A stretch of DNA of 64,000 nt, taken from an uncultured Chthonomonas sp. GTDB taxonomy: Bacteria > Armatimonadota > Chthonomonadetes > Chthonomonadales > CAJBBX01. Below are positions 18,364-27,350 of the stretch, one piece after another. Under the pieces are notes generated by a model that had not been told where the DNA came from, did no database searches, and worked only from the letters and a program-made list of their open reading frames with translations. Position 1 is the stretch's first letter; each line of letters opens with the position of its first letter. The stretch lies in the NCBI GenBank assembly GCA_903951425.1, contig CAJBBX010000013.1, forward strand, positions 1 to 64,000. Direction: 5' to 3'. The position numbers and the translations under genes are program-made.

Positions 18364-18896
18364 GCGCTGACGCAGGGCCCAACCACCTGCCCGCTCCTGA
18401 CGCAGCCTGGTACGCCATCTACACTCGTTCGCGCCACGAGCATGCCGTGGCCAGGTTCCTGGCGCGCGACGGCGTGGAGGTGTACGTTCCCACCCGGCAG
18501 CAGTGGAGCCGGCGGGTTGATCGGCGCAAGCTGGTCGAGGTGCCGGCCCTCCCCGGCTACCTGTTCGTGCGGTGCGACCTGACGCCTGAGTTCCGAGCTG
18601 AGATCAAGAAGGCTCCCGGCGTGGTGTCGATCATCACCAGCAACGGCCGGCCGGCGCGCATACCGGATGATCAGGTCGCGTCGCTACGCATACTCCTGGG
18701 CTCGGGCCGCGAGGTCACGGCATCCGCGGCGTACACTGAGGGCGAGCGAGTGCAGATCGCCGCCGGCCCGCTCAAGGGCGTAGTGGGGGTGCTCGAGCGC
18801 GTCGATGCCGGGCAGCGCCGCCTGGTGGTGCGGATCGACCATGTGGGCCTGTCCGTCGCCGTCAGCATCCACACCGGCGATGTGGAACGCGCCTAG
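18360..18896 (+). CDS. NusG/RfaH-family transcription antiterminator (UpxY/LoaP-like)
   Basis: 178 residues from a GTG overlapping the previous TGA. The NGN domain (about 14-112) begins AWYAIYTRSRHEHAVARFL and includes PALPGYLFVRCDL; the C-terminal KOW domain (about 122-175) reads EGERVQIAAGPLKGVVGVLE. Family members bind RNA polymerase and the non-template strand and suppress pausing or termination in long polysaccharide operons. Here it sits near the 3' end of the cluster rather than at its head, just before a 224-base leader and the last transferase, so it may act on a second transcript or in trans. Base composition matches the GC-rich genes downstream. Confidence 0.88.
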   Translation: MSADAGPNHLPAPDAAWYAIYTRSRHEHAVARFLARDGVEVYVPTRQQWSRRVDRRKLVEVPALPGYLFVRCDLTPEFRAEIKKAPGVVSIITSNGRPARIPDDQVASLRILLGSGREVTASAAYTEGERVQIAAGPLKGVVGVLERVDAGQRRLVVRIDHVGLSVAVSIHTGDVERA

Positions 18897-19120
18897 CGTG
18901 ACTCTGGCGGGTACAATAGTGCTGTCGCGCTGGAGTGAGCAGGTACCGTTGCGCTGCAACGTTCAGGTACACCGTTCGCGTCAATGTGAGATCATGTTGG
19001 GGGAGCGCCATGCTGATGGCGTCCCAGTGCCGGTGTAGCTCTCCGGCGGCACTCCGTGGGTCTGGCGAACGTGGGCCAGTGCCGAAGCACTGCGCGGGAG
19101 TTGAGCCGGAGGTAACCAGA
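18897..19120 (+). promoter_or_regulatory. Leader between antiterminator and GT2 gene, with -10-like TACAAT
   Basis: 224 bases without a credible gene. TACAAT at 18912-18917 is a good -10 hexamer, but no -35 is present at 16-18 nt spacing, so any promoter would be weak or activator-dependent. The position directly after an RfaH-like gene makes it a candidate loading site for that factor. The frame of the next gene is open through much of it, but the product there is Cys/Arg-rich and unlike GT2 proteins. Confidence 0.3.
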
Positions 19121-20296
19121 GTGGCGCTGCTATCCCAGGAACAGGTGATCGGCGTCCGCCGTGTCACCGACGACGATGCCCCTCCCGACGCTGAGATGCC
19201 GGGCCAGCCGGGCGCCGCGAACGCCTGCGGCGACGGGGGGCAGCGGACGCGGAGCGGGGCGGAGACCTACAAGTTCACCGCGCAGCCGGACCTCGGCGCC
19301 ACGGTCGTCATACCGTGCCGCAACGAGGCCGCGCACATTGAGAAGTGCCTCCGTAGCGTCCTGGCATGGGACGATATCGCGGGCGGGTTCGAGGTCATTG
19401 TCGCCGACGGCATGTCGGACGACGGCACCCGGGATATCCTCGACCGATGGGCCGCGCAGGATGGCCGTCTGCGGGTCATCGATAACACGGACCGCACGAC
19501 GTCCCACGGACTGAACGCCGCGATCAGGATTGCCAGGGGCCACTTCATCGCTCGCGTCGACGCCCATACGGAGTACTCACCCGACTACCTGCGTCGGTGC
19601 GTGGATGCTCAGCGGACTACGGGGGCGTGGAATGTCGGCGGAGCGGCTCGGACCAAACCAAGCGGCTACGCCAGCCGGGCCATTGCCGGAGCCTATGCCT
19701 GTCCATTCGCCGTCGGCACGGGCAGCTTCCACCAGGAGCAGTACGAAGGCTCCACGGACACGGTGCCGTACGGGTGCTGGCCGCGATCGACGTTCGAGGC
19801 GATCGGGCTCTTCGACACCGAGCTAACGCGCAACCAGGATGATGAGCATAACATGCGCATCCGGAGCGCGGGCGGCGTGGTCTGGCAGTCGCCCTCCATT
19901 CGGTCGTGGTACACGACCCGGAGCTCACTCTCGAAGCTCTGGCGCCAGTACTTCCAGTATGGCCTCTACAAGGTGCTCGTGTTTCGGAAGCATGGCCGCC
20001 ACGCATCATGGAGGCACTTCGTGCCGGGGGCGTTCGTGCTGTCGTTGCCTGTCGCCGTCTTGCCGAGCGTGTTCCATCCTCTCCACCATGTGGCCCAGAT
20101 GGGGCTGGCCGCCTACGCCGCGGCGATGGGAGTTGCCTGCGTGGCGACCGCCAGGCGGGCAGGGTGGGATCTGCTTCCCCTCTTGCCTGTGGTGTTCGCC
20201 ACCTACCACCTATCCTACGGCACCGGGTACCTCGCCGGGTTGGTACGTTTCATCATCTGCAGGCGATCAGTCAATGACCCGGGCATCTCCCGGTAG
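19121..20296 (+). CDS. GT2 membrane-associated glycosyltransferase (ExoA-like)
   Basis: 391 residues from GTG 19121, which has ccggagg about 9 nt upstream; a longer frame reaches 18935 but is not protein-like. GATVVIPCRNEAAHIEKCLRS near 58-78, VIVADGMSDDGT near 91-102, HFIARVDAHTEYSPDYL (D-x-H/D metal site) near 142-158, and RNQDDEHNMRIRSAGG near 239-254 follow ExoA/succinoglycan-type transferases. Two or three hydrophobic helices at about 300-375 anchor it to the inner membrane. It extends the lipid-linked glycan at the cytoplasmic face. Confidence 0.85.
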   Translation: MALLSQEQVIGVRRVTDDDAPPDAEMPGQPGAANACGDGGQRTRSGAETYKFTAQPDLGATVVIPCRNEAAHIEKCLRSVLAWDDIAGGFEVIVADGMSDDGTRDILDRWAAQDGRLRVIDNTDRTTSHGLNAAIRIARGHFIARVDAHTEYSPDYLRRCVDAQRTTGAWNVGGAARTKPSGYASRAIAGAYACPFAVGTGSFHQEQYEGSTDTVPYGCWPRSTFEAIGLFDTELTRNQDDEHNMRIRSAGGVVWQSPSIRSWYTTRSSLSKLWRQYFQYGLYKVLVFRKHGRHASWRHFVPGAFVLSLPVAVLPSVFHPLHHVAQMGLAAYAAAMGVACVATARRAGWDLLPLLPVVFATYHLSYGTGYLAGLVRFIICRRSVNDPGISR

Positions 20297-20308
20297 GTAG
20301 TAGCGCGA

Positions 20309-21496
20309 ATGCCTTCAGCAGCCGGTACGAGCGACCTTCGCCACATTCCCTTCGCCCTGCCGGATGTGGGCGAGGACGAGATAACGGAGGTGGTCGAGTC
20401 CCTCAGGTCAGGTTGGCTGACCACGGGGCCCAAGACCAAGCGGTTTGAGGCCCAGTTCGCCGAGTTCATCGGAGGCGGGGCCGAGGCTATCGCCGTCAGC
20501 TCTGCCACGGCTGGGCTCCATCTGGCGCTGGAGGCGCTTGGGATTGCCCCTGGCGATGAGGTCATCGTCCCGACCTTCACCTTCACGGCGACGGCCGAAG
20601 TGGTGCGCTACCTGGGCGCCGACCCCGTGTTCGTCGACCTCGATCCCTCCACGCTAAACATGTCGCCTTCCGCCGTGGCCCGCGCCATCACCCCTCGTAC
20701 CCGCGCCGTCATCCCCGTGCATATTGCAGGACTCGCTTGCGATATGGCCGGCCTAGCGGCGGCCGCCGGCAGTATCCCCATCGTAGAGGACGCTGCCCAT
20801 GCCCTCCCGTGTACGCACGCCGGGCAGCTGATCGGTGGCTTGGCCAGCGCCGCGACGGTGTTCAGCTTCTACGCTACCAAGACGGTGGCCGTGGGCGAAG
20901 GAGGCATGGTGGTTACGCGCGACCACCGGCTGGCCGAACGATGCCGGCGGATGCGGCTGCACGGGATCGACCGGGATGCGTTCGACCGCTACCGGTCTGA
21001 TCGGCCCGCGTGGTTCTACGAAGTCGTGGCGCCGGGCTACAAGTACAACATGACCGACCTGGCCGCATCCCTTGGCATCCACCAACTGCGCAAGGTCAGA
21101 GCGATGCAGGCGCGCCGCGCCGAGATCGGCGCCCGGTACGACCGGGCGTTCCGCGACCTGCCCATAGAGCTGCCTCCCCACAGCGTCGCCGGCGATGAGC
21201 ATAGCTGGCACCTGTACATTATCAGAATGCGGCCCGACGCTCGGGTCGATCGGGATGCGTTCATCACGGGGATGGCGGACCGCGGCGTCGGGACAAGCGT
21301 CCACTTCATTCCGCTGCACATGCATCCCTACTGGCGCGATGCCTACGCGCTGTCCGATGAGCTGTTCCCGAACGCGTCGGCTGCGTACCGCACCGTGGTC
21401 TCCTTGCCGATCTACTCGAAGATGACCGATGCCGACGTCTGCCGCGTTATCGCAGCCGTGGTCGATATCCTGGGCGGCGAGCGCGGCAGCGCCTGA
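20309..21496 (+). CDS. DegT/DnrJ/EryC1/StrS aminotransferase
   Basis: 395 residues. The PLP lysine is K191 in [13 protein letters not shown], the cofactor-binding Asp lies in [11 protein letters not shown] near 161-171, and [15 protein letters not shown] near 65-79 binds phosphate. Family members transfer an amino group from glutamate to a keto sugar nucleotide (4-keto or 3-keto), as in ArnB, WecE or PseC. It implies that the surface glycan contains an amino-deoxy sugar. The gene is 12 nt after the GT2 stop and 1 nt before the kinase start, so all three are one transcription unit. Confidence 0.92.
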   Translation: MPSAAGTSDLRHIPFALPDVGEDEITEVVESLRSGWLTTGPKTKRFEAQFAEFIGGGAEAIAVSSATAGLHLALEALGIAPGDEVIVPTFTFTATAEVVRYLGADPVFVDLDPSTLNMSPSAVARAITPRTRAVIPVHIAGLACDMAGLAAAAGSIPIVEDAAHALPCTHAGQLIGGLASAATVFSFYATKTVAVGEGGMVVTRDHRLAERCRRMRLHGIDRDAFDRYRSDRPAWFYEVVAPGYKYNMTDLAASLGIHQLRKVRAMQARRAEIGARYDRAFRDLPIELPPHSVAGDEHSWHLYIIRMRPDARVDRDAFITGMADRGVGTSVHFIPLHMHPYWRDAYALSDELFPNASAAYRTVVSLPIYSKMTDADVCRVIAAVVDILGGERGSA

Positions 21497-21497
21497 G

Positions 21498-22538
21498 ATG
21501 CCACATCCGCTGAGCCGCGTTACAGCCGTGGCGCCGATCCGCATCTGCGACAACGGCGGCTGGACAGACACGTGGTTCGCCGAGCACGGGCTCATCTTTA
21601 ACATCGGCGTCTACCCGTACGCTGAGGTCCAGATCGAGGTCTGGCCTCGCGAACAGCGGCCTGAGCGTGTTCTCCTCTTTGCGGAGAACTACGGCGAGCG
21701 CTATGCCGTCCAGCCCGACGCGCCCGGCTGGGACCGCCACCCGCTCCTTGAGGCCGCCATCGGCCGCATGGGGGTGCCCGACGACCTGGCGCTGGGCATC
21801 ACGGTACACAGCGAGGCTCCGGCCGGAGCCTCGACGGGCACATCGGCTGCCGTCACGGTTGCCTTGATCGGCGCGCTCGATCGCCTCAGCCCGGGGCGGC
21901 TTACCCCGCACGAGGTTGCGTACGCCGCTCACGCCGTTGAGACCGAGATGCTCGGACAGCAGTGCGGGATACAGGACCAGCTCTGCTCCGCCTATGGCGG
22001 CGTCAATTACATCGAGATGTTCAAGTATCCGCATGCCGCCGTCTCACCGGTGCAGGTGCCCAACTCCATCTGGTGGGAGCTGGAGCGCCGCCTGGTGCTG
22101 ATCTACCTGGGGCACGCGCACTCCTCTTCGGCCGTGCATCGCCAGGTGATCGCCGAACTCAAGCAGGAGGGCGCGGAGTGCCGCCGACTTGAGGACCTGA
22201 GGCAGACGGCGCCGCGGTCGCGCGATGCCTTGAGCGCCGGCGATTTCGACGCCCTCGGCAGGGCGATGGCCGAGAACACGGAGGCACAGCGCCGGCTCCA
22301 CCCGGCGTTGGTCGGCGACGAGGCGCTTGCGGTCATCGACGTGGCAAGGGCGCATGGCGCCGTCGGCTGGAAGGTCAACGGCGCCGGGGGCGACGGAGGC
22401 TCGGTGACGCTACTCGCGGGCCCTGCGTCGCACCAGAAGCGGGCGATGGTCGCGGCGATCGAGGCGTCAAACGCCATGGTTCGAAACATCCCGGTCTATT
22501 TGAGCCGGTATGGCCTGCGGGTGTGGGAGACGACATAG
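21498..22538 (+). CDS. GHMP sugar kinase (heptose/fucose kinase-like)
   Basis: 346 residues from ATG 21498, one base after the aminotransferase stop. PIRICDNGGWTDTWFA near 13-28 is the sugar-binding N-terminus, EAPAGASTGTSAAVTVAL near 105-122 is the GHMP ATP loop, and GWKVNGAGGDGGSVTLL near 290-306 is the C-terminal glycine motif. This pattern is that of D-glycero-D-manno-heptose 7-phosphate kinase (HddA) and fucokinase-type enzymes. With the KpsF-type isomerase it could form part of a heptose or pentose activation route, but no nucleotidyltransferase or phosphatase is present. Substrate unproven. Confidence 0.85.
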   Translation: MPHPLSRVTAVAPIRICDNGGWTDTWFAEHGLIFNIGVYPYAEVQIEVWPREQRPERVLLFAENYGERYAVQPDAPGWDRHPLLEAAIGRMGVPDDLALGITVHSEAPAGASTGTSAAVTVALIGALDRLSPGRLTPHEVAYAAHAVETEMLGQQCGIQDQLCSAYGGVNYIEMFKYPHAAVSPVQVPNSIWWELERRLVLIYLGHAHSSSAVHRQVIAELKQEGAECRRLEDLRQTAPRSRDALSAGDFDALGRAMAENTEAQRRLHPALVGDEALAVIDVARAHGAVGWKVNGAGGDGGSVTLLAGPASHQKRAMVAAIEASNAMVRNIPVYLSRYGLRVWETT

Positions 22539-22843
22539 GGTCCCGCTCACCGGGGCTTCGACTGCTTCGCACGATTCGGCGCCAGACTACTGGACAGCAG
22601 CGAGCAGGCAATGTAGAATAGAAGGATCAACGGCGGCTCTCGCTGCGTTGATGCCTGTTCGAGAGTTGCCGCGGGGCCGTGTTGGCCTCGTGGCTCGTTT
22701 CCTATTGCGGTTAGGTGATCGTGAGGGTGGCGCCCTTCTTGGGATCAGAGCCGGTGAGCGCACTGCATTGAGGCGGTGCCGATGGCTATTCGGTGCGGTA
22801 CCGGGCGGCTGTATGCCGGCCGGGAAAGGAGCAAGCCAGGTCA
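22539..22843. other. 305-base intergenic region with promoter and long leader
   Basis: It contains the promoter at 22591-22619 and then about 215 untranslated bases before the ribosome site (aaaggag, near 22829) of the SBBP gene. I looked for a riboswitch fold in the leader and saw no recognisable consensus. There is only a weak GC hairpin after the kinase gene, so read-through from the polysaccharide cluster is possible. Confidence 0.5.
22591..22619 (+). promoter_or_regulatory. Sigma70-type promoter for the SBBP/Ig-repeat operon
   Basis: TGGACA at 22591-22596, a 17-base spacer and TAGAAT at 22614-22619 match a housekeeping promoter with one mismatch in each hexamer. Start of transcription would be about 22626, leaving a leader of roughly 215 nt. 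It separates the secreted-protein pair from the polysaccharide cluster. Confidence 0.65.
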
Positions 22844-25800
22844 ATGGCATTTAAGTGGACATCAACGAGAGCTCTGCCGGCGTACCTCGGAGTGTGCGCT
22901 GCGCTGGGCGGCGGTCTGGCCGGCTTGCCGGGTCTTGCCGCCCCGAGCGCTTCCGGCACGACAATGAACCTTCCGCTGCACTTTGCGCCGGGCCCCGGTG
23001 GCGGCTTCGTCGCCCGCGGGCTCGGGTATGGCGTATCCATTGAGCCGGGCGCCGTAACGGTTCGCCTGGCCGCGAAGGGCGGGCCGGAGACCATCACCGA
23101 GCGGCTCCTTGGGGCAAGCGCCACGGCGACGGCCTCGGCGGAGCGTCGGCTTCCGGGCGTACACAACGTGCTGGTCGGCAACGACCCCAGCGCGTGGCGC
23201 ACCAAGCTGCCGACCTACTCGCGCGTTCGGGTCCAGTCAGCCTATCCCGGCGTCGATGTCATCTACTATGGCTCGGGCCGCCGAATCCAGGCCGACTATG
23301 TCGTGGCCCCCGGCGCCGACTCCAAGCGGATCCGGTTGGCGTTTGAGGGCGTGACCGGCGCCTCGATCCAGCCCGGCGGCGAGTTGCGCTTGGCCGGTCG
23401 GAACGGCAGCCTGACCAAGTCGCGGCCGGTGGCCTACCAGATGGTGGGCGCCCGAAAGGTGCCGGTGCAGGCCGCGTACCGACTCGCTTCTGCGGCGGGC
23501 GGCCCTGTCGCCGGATTTGAGGTCGGCGCGTACGACCGATCGCGACCATTGGTGATCGATCCGTACATCTCCCTGGACTGGGAGGGTTTCCTTGGCGGCA
23601 CCGGCGAGGACTTCATCCAGGGCATCGCCACGGAGTCCGATGGCTACGTCTATGTGATCGGCGCCACCGCATCGACCGCTAGTTTCCCGACGACAGTCGG
23701 CGCCTATGATCGCACCTACAACAGCGGCTTCTATGATGTCTTCGTGGCCAAGTACCGCAGCAACGGCGCCGTGGTGGAGTACAGCACGCTGATCGGCGGC
23801 TCCGGCACCGACCAGCCTTCAGCCATTGTGGCGTCCGGCGGCGTGGTGACCATCTGCGGTGATACCGATTCGACGAACTGGCCGATCAAGCTGCCCTGCT
23901 TCCAGACGTCGAACGGCGGCGGCACCGACGGTTTCGTGACGACGCTGAACTCCACCGGCTCTGCGTTGGTGGCCTCCACCTACGTCGGCGGTAGTTCGTA
24001 TGACTCGCCCCGCGCCCTCAAGCTCCAGGGCGGCGATGTCTACATCACCGGCTACACCCAGTCGACCAACTATCCGACGGCCGCCCCCTACCAGGGCACC
24101 CTCGGCACGGCCAGCGCATCGGCATTCCTGACAAAGCTGACAGGATCCCTCAACGCAGTGGTCTACTCCACCTATCTGCGCGGCTCGGGTACTGCTCCGT
24201 TTGTCTCGAGGTCGGCCCAGGGCTTCGCGTTGAGCGTCGACTCGTCTGGACGCGCCACTGTGGCCGGACGGACCAACCATACGGACTTCCCGACGACTGC
24301 CGGCGCCTTCCAGACCGCTGCAGGAGGCGGGTATGACGGTTTTGTGACCAAGTTCGACGCCACGGGCTCCGCGCTGGTCTACTCCACGCTCTTCGGCGGA
24401 GATGGCCACGACGCCGTTCGCGGCATCGCGGCGGATGCGTCCGGCAACGTCGCACTGGTCGGTCTGACAGAGAGCACGAACTTGCCGGTCACCGGCTCGG
24501 CGGTTCAGCCGACGTTTGGCGGTGGCATCACCGATGCCATGGTTGCGAAGCTTGCTGCTTCGGGCGCGTCGGTGCTCTGGTGCACCTATCTGGGCGGGTC
24601 CAGCGACGAACTGGGCGAGGCCATCGGTCTCGACAATGCCGGCAACGTCTTCGTTTCGGGTGAAACCTACTCGGCCGACTTTCCGGTTGCTGGGCCAGCG
24701 GTACGTGGCACACGCTCGGGCAGTACCGATGCTTTCGTCTCCAAGTTCACGCCCTCGGGGCGCGTTCTCACCTATAGTACCTATCTCGGCGCATCGGGGC
24801 GCGACAGCGCGGTGACGCTCGCCAACAACACGGGTGGCGAGACCCTCTACATCGGCGGCTACAGCACGTCGGGTACGTTCTCGATCGGTGAACCAGTTTG
24901 GACCGTTCAGGGCGCCTATGGCGGTGGCCTGTCTGACGCTCTGATCGCCAGGCTGAGCCCGCCCAACCAGACCCCAACCGTCGGAGCAACCAACAGGGTG
25001 TCCAAGCGGAACGTGAGCGTTGCCCTCACGGCCTATCTCTGGTACGCCTCCGTCGGTGTCGCAGGCAAGAGCCTGGACTTCTCGCTCTCCGGTACGGCGC
25101 TCGGCTCGGACGTGACGGATGCGACGGGTCGGGCCGACTATTCGTACGCGGTGCCGGCCGGCGCGACGCTGGGCGATTACACCTACACGGCTGAGTTCCT
25201 GGGCGATACGTCCTACGGCGAGGCCGGCGGCTCGGCTACGCTCTCCATCGTGGACCGGCCCACCAGCATCTTCTCGGTGGATCGCACCGCCACCTATGCC
25301 GGGCCCGCCTACCTGAAGGCATGGTTGCGCGACTATCTGCTGGCATGGTTCCCGGGTAAGACCGTGACGTTCAAGATCGACGGGACTGCGGTGGGCGCCG
25401 GCGTGACCGGGGCCGACGGTCAGGCTCAGTACACCTACACCGTAACCGTCAACGCCGGGACCCACGCCATCGCAGCTGAGTTCGCCGGCGACGCCACGAA
25501 CAACAGCAGCACCTGCTCCGCCGTGCTGACCGTCAATGGACGAGCCACCACGGTGTTTGTCAGCACTCGGACCGCGAACACGGGCGGCTCATCGGAGCTG
25601 AAAGCGCTTCTGCGCACCACGCCCGCGCTGGTTCCCCTCGCCGGGAAGACAATCACGTTCAAGGTCTCGGGTACGACAGTCGGGACGGGAACCACCGATG
25701 GCACCGGCTGGGCCGCGTACACCTACTCGGTCGGCGCCACACCGCCCGGCTCCTATCCTGTGACCGCCGAGTTCGCCGCCGAGGCCACCTATGCCGGATC

Positions 25801-26119
25801 GACCGGCACGGGAACCCTCACGGTTCAGCTCTCACCGACCTACATGTACACCATCAACCGAACGGTGGCGTTCAACGGCGTCACCTACCTGCGTGGCTAC
25901 CTGCGTGACGCGGCGCTGGCCTGGATGGTAGGGAAGACGATCTCGTTCAAGATTGACGGCACCGACGTCGGTACCGCAGTCACCGACGCCTCGGGCTGTG
26001 GCAGCTACCTGTACACCGCTACGGTCGCTGTCGGCCCCCACACCATCAACGCTGCCTACGCCGGTGACGTCAGCAATGCGGCCAGCGCGGCGTCCGCGTC
26101 GCTGACCGTGACGCCCTAA
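22844..26119 (+). CDS. Secreted SBBP beta-propeller-repeat protein with C-terminal Ig-like repeats
   Basis: 1091 residues from ATG 22844 (aaaggag upstream; the frame is open to 22793). A signal peptide spans about 1-35 (ALPAYLGVCAALGGGLAGL, then LAAP). Residues about 40-240 form the DUF7948-type domain seen before SBBP repeats (SRVRVQSAYPGVDVIYYGSG; PLVIDPYISLDW). About 250-705 hold roughly eight SBBP repeats of the form G-G-x-x-x-D-x-x-x-(G/A)-I-A-x-D-x-x-G-x-V-x-x-x-G-x-T-x-S-x-x-F-P. Four Ig-like modules follow (about 709-1091). No anchor or sorting signal is visible, so it is released or held by a partner. The lipoprotein gene starts 11 nt later in the same unit. Confidence 0.85.
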   Translation: MAFKWTSTRALPAYLGVCAALGGGLAGLPGLAAPSASGTTMNLPLHFAPGPGGGFVARGLGYGVSIEPGAVTVRLAAKGGPETITERLLGASATATASAERRLPGVHNVLVGNDPSAWRTKLPTYSRVRVQSAYPGVDVIYYGSGRRIQADYVVAPGADSKRIRLAFEGVTGASIQPGGELRLAGRNGSLTKSRPVAYQMVGARKVPVQAAYRLASAAGGPVAGFEVGAYDRSRPLVIDPYISLDWEGFLGGTGEDFIQGIATESDGYVYVIGATASTASFPTTVGAYDRTYNSGFYDVFVAKYRSNGAVVEYSTLIGGSGTDQPSAIVASGGVVTICGDTDSTNWPIKLPCFQTSNGGGTDGFVTTLNSTGSALVASTYVGGSSYDSPRALKLQGGDVYITGYTQSTNYPTAAPYQGTLGTASASAFLTKLTGSLNAVVYSTYLRGSGTAPFVSRSAQGFALSVDSSGRATVAGRTNHTDFPTTAGAFQTAAGGGYDGFVTKFDATGSALVYSTLFGGDGHDAVRGIAADASGNVALVGLTESTNLPVTGSAVQPTFGGGITDAMVAKLAASGASVLWCTYLGGSSDELGEAIGLDNAGNVFVSGETYSADFPVAGPAVRGTRSGSTDAFVSKFTPSGRVLTYSTYLGASGRDSAVTLANNTGGETLYIGGYSTSGTFSIGEPVWTVQGAYGGGLSDALIARLSPPNQTPTVGATNRVSKRNVSVALTAYLWYASVGVAGKSLDFSLSGTALGSDVTDATGRADYSYAVPAGATLGDYTYTAEFLGDTSYGEAGGSATLSIVDRPTSIFSVDRTATYAGPAYLKAWLRDYLLAWFPGKTVTFKIDGTAVGAGVTGADGQAQYTYTVTVNAGTHAIAAEFAGDATNNSSTCSAVLTVNGRATTVFVSTRTANTGGSSELKALLRTTPALVPLAGKTITFKVSGTTVGTGTTDGTGWAAYTYSVGATPPGSYPVTAEFAAEATYAGSTGTGTLTVQLSPTYMYTINRTVAFNGVTYLRGYLRDAALAWMVGKTISFKIDGTDVGTAVTDASGCGSYLYTATVAVGPHTINAAYAGDVSNAASAASASLTVTP
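24970..26116 (+). repeat. Four tandem Ig-like module repeats (about 285 nt each)
   Basis: Units at about 24970-25260, 25261-25548, 25549-25830 and 25831-26116 encode about 95-residue modules. Each contains a hydrophobic YLxAxLRD-type strand, then GKTVTFKIDGTxVGxxVTDxxG, then xYxYTV...G.H.I.AEFAGDxxY. They are diverged at DNA level, so they are old protein repeats, not recent tandem copies. The same module occurs in the proteins at 39459 and 46038. Confidence 0.75.
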
Positions 26120-26130
26120 GGAGACGACGC

Positions 26131-27252
26131 ATGAACATGAGATTCAGCCTTCGGGCGCTTGCGCCACTTGCCGTCGCCGCTGTGTTGAGCAGCTTTGGGT
26201 GCGGCGGCGGCGGTACCAGTCCCGGGTACCGGGTGCTGGGTAAGGTCTCTGATCCCGCGGGGGCGCCTCTGAAGGGCGTAACCGTATCGGCGGCCGGCGC
26301 GACTGCGATCACGGACGCCTCCGGCGCCTATGATCTCCGCGTGACATCGGCGACATCCGAACTGGTCGTCACCTACGGGAGCGCCCAGTACAACCAGTGT
26401 GTCTCTGTCGTGCCGGTGTCCGAGACATCAAACACCGAGCAGAATGTGATGCTGCTGCCGGTCGGCCGGAAGACCAGCATCGATCCTGTGGCAGCTACCA
26501 CGGTCAAGGATGCCCGGACCGACGGCAAGAACGGTCAGGTCGCGCTCCCTGCCGGCGGGGTCGTTTCCGCCGCGGGCGGCGCCCTGACGTCTGCCAACGT
26601 GAAGATCACCACGTGGGTGCCGGGTGATACCGGCTACCTCGATTCCTTCCCCGCGCAGTACGTGGGTGTCAACAGCCGGGCCGCCGGTGAGAAGGTCCCC
26701 CTGATCACCTACGGCGCCGTCAATGTGACGCTCGAGGACGGCGCAGGCCAGCCCGCCAGGCTGTCCGGTACCGCGACCCTTCGTTTCCCGGTTACCGCTG
26801 AGAACGACCCCGCAGTGCCGACGATCCCGCTCTGGTACCTGGACACGAACACGGGCATCTGGGTGAGTGACAGCGACGCCGTTCGTGATGAGACTACGAC
26901 GCCGGTGACCTACAGAGCCGACGTGAACCACTTCTCATGGTGGGTCATTGCGGTCTACCCGTCGTCGACCGTGAAGCTGCGGATCCAGGTCGTGCGCGAT
27001 CCTGCCAGCGATCCCCTGGTGCCGGTCTTCGGCGCTCAGGTGATGGTGCGGCGCGAGCGTGGCGCCTGGCAAGGACGGGCAGTCACCAATGTGGACGGGC
27101 GGGTCAGCATCGTGGCGCCTCCGCCCGGTCCGTTCGACGTTCGTGCCATGAAGATCGAGTACTTCGACGAGGGGCCGACCAGCGTCGTGACCAGCCCCGG
27201 TTTCGTCGACATCCAGTACTGGCTACGCCCGCTGGGCACCGGCGCCAGCTAG
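26131..27252 (+). CDS. Lipoprotein with carboxypeptidase-regulatory-like and FAM171-like domains
   Basis: 373 residues after ggagacg. The signal peptide ends at a probable lipobox with C24 (LSSFGC, a loose match) followed by a GGGG tether. A carboxypeptidase-regulatory/Ig-like domain (about 33-105; VLGKVSDPAGAPLKGVTVSA and TDASGAYDLRV) is followed by a region typical of FAM171-type domains (VNVTLEDGAGQPARLSGTA; TIPLWYLDTNTGIWV, about 195-275), and a second regulatory-like beta domain at 285-370. Likely an outer-membrane or periplasmic surface lipoprotein. It is co-transcribed with the SBBP protein and may help to anchor or assemble it. A terminator follows. Confidence 0.75.
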   Translation: MNMRFSLRALAPLAVAAVLSSFGCGGGGTSPGYRVLGKVSDPAGAPLKGVTVSAAGATAITDASGAYDLRVTSATSELVVTYGSAQYNQCVSVVPVSETSNTEQNVMLLPVGRKTSIDPVAATTVKDARTDGKNGQVALPAGGVVSAAGGALTSANVKITTWVPGDTGYLDSFPAQYVGVNSRAAGEKVPLITYGAVNVTLEDGAGQPARLSGTATLRFPVTAENDPAVPTIPLWYLDTNTGIWVSDSDAVRDETTTPVTYRADVNHFSWWVIAVYPSSTVKLRIQVVRDPASDPLVPVFGAQVMVRRERGAWQGRAVTNVDGRVSIVAPPPGPFDVRAMKIEYFDEGPTSVVTSPGFVDIQYWLRPLGTGAS

Positions 27253-27282
27253 GCATACCGGATCTAGTCGGACATCGAGTCC

Positions 27283-27314
27283 AGACGGCCTGCGGCTTCT
27301 GCCGTAGGCCGTCT
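27283..27314 (+). terminator. Strong hairpin between convergent genes
   Basis: agacggcctgcggc, loop ttct and gccgtaggccgtct form a 14-bp stem with one G-T wobble. There is only a short T-containing tail (tcctatgtg). It sits 30 nt after the lipoprotein stop and 37 nt before the 3' end of the opposing gene, so it can serve both directions. Confidence 0.75.
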
Positions 27315-27350
27315 TCCTATGTGTGCGCCTATCTGCCGGCACGCACCCGC

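Noticed and set aside
1..22538. Insertion sequence or integrase marking the glycan cluster as a mobile island
   Set aside because: No transposase or integrase gene, or terminal repeats, were found within the cluster; the composition change alone does not show a mobile element.
22620..22843. Riboswitch in the long leader of the SBBP operon
   Set aside because: I could not match cyclic-di-GMP, cobalamin, glycine or other consensus cores; only generic GC pairing is present.
23819..25465. Minus-strand frame of 548 codons
   Set aside because: It mirrors the SBBP repeats and looks repetitive only because they do.
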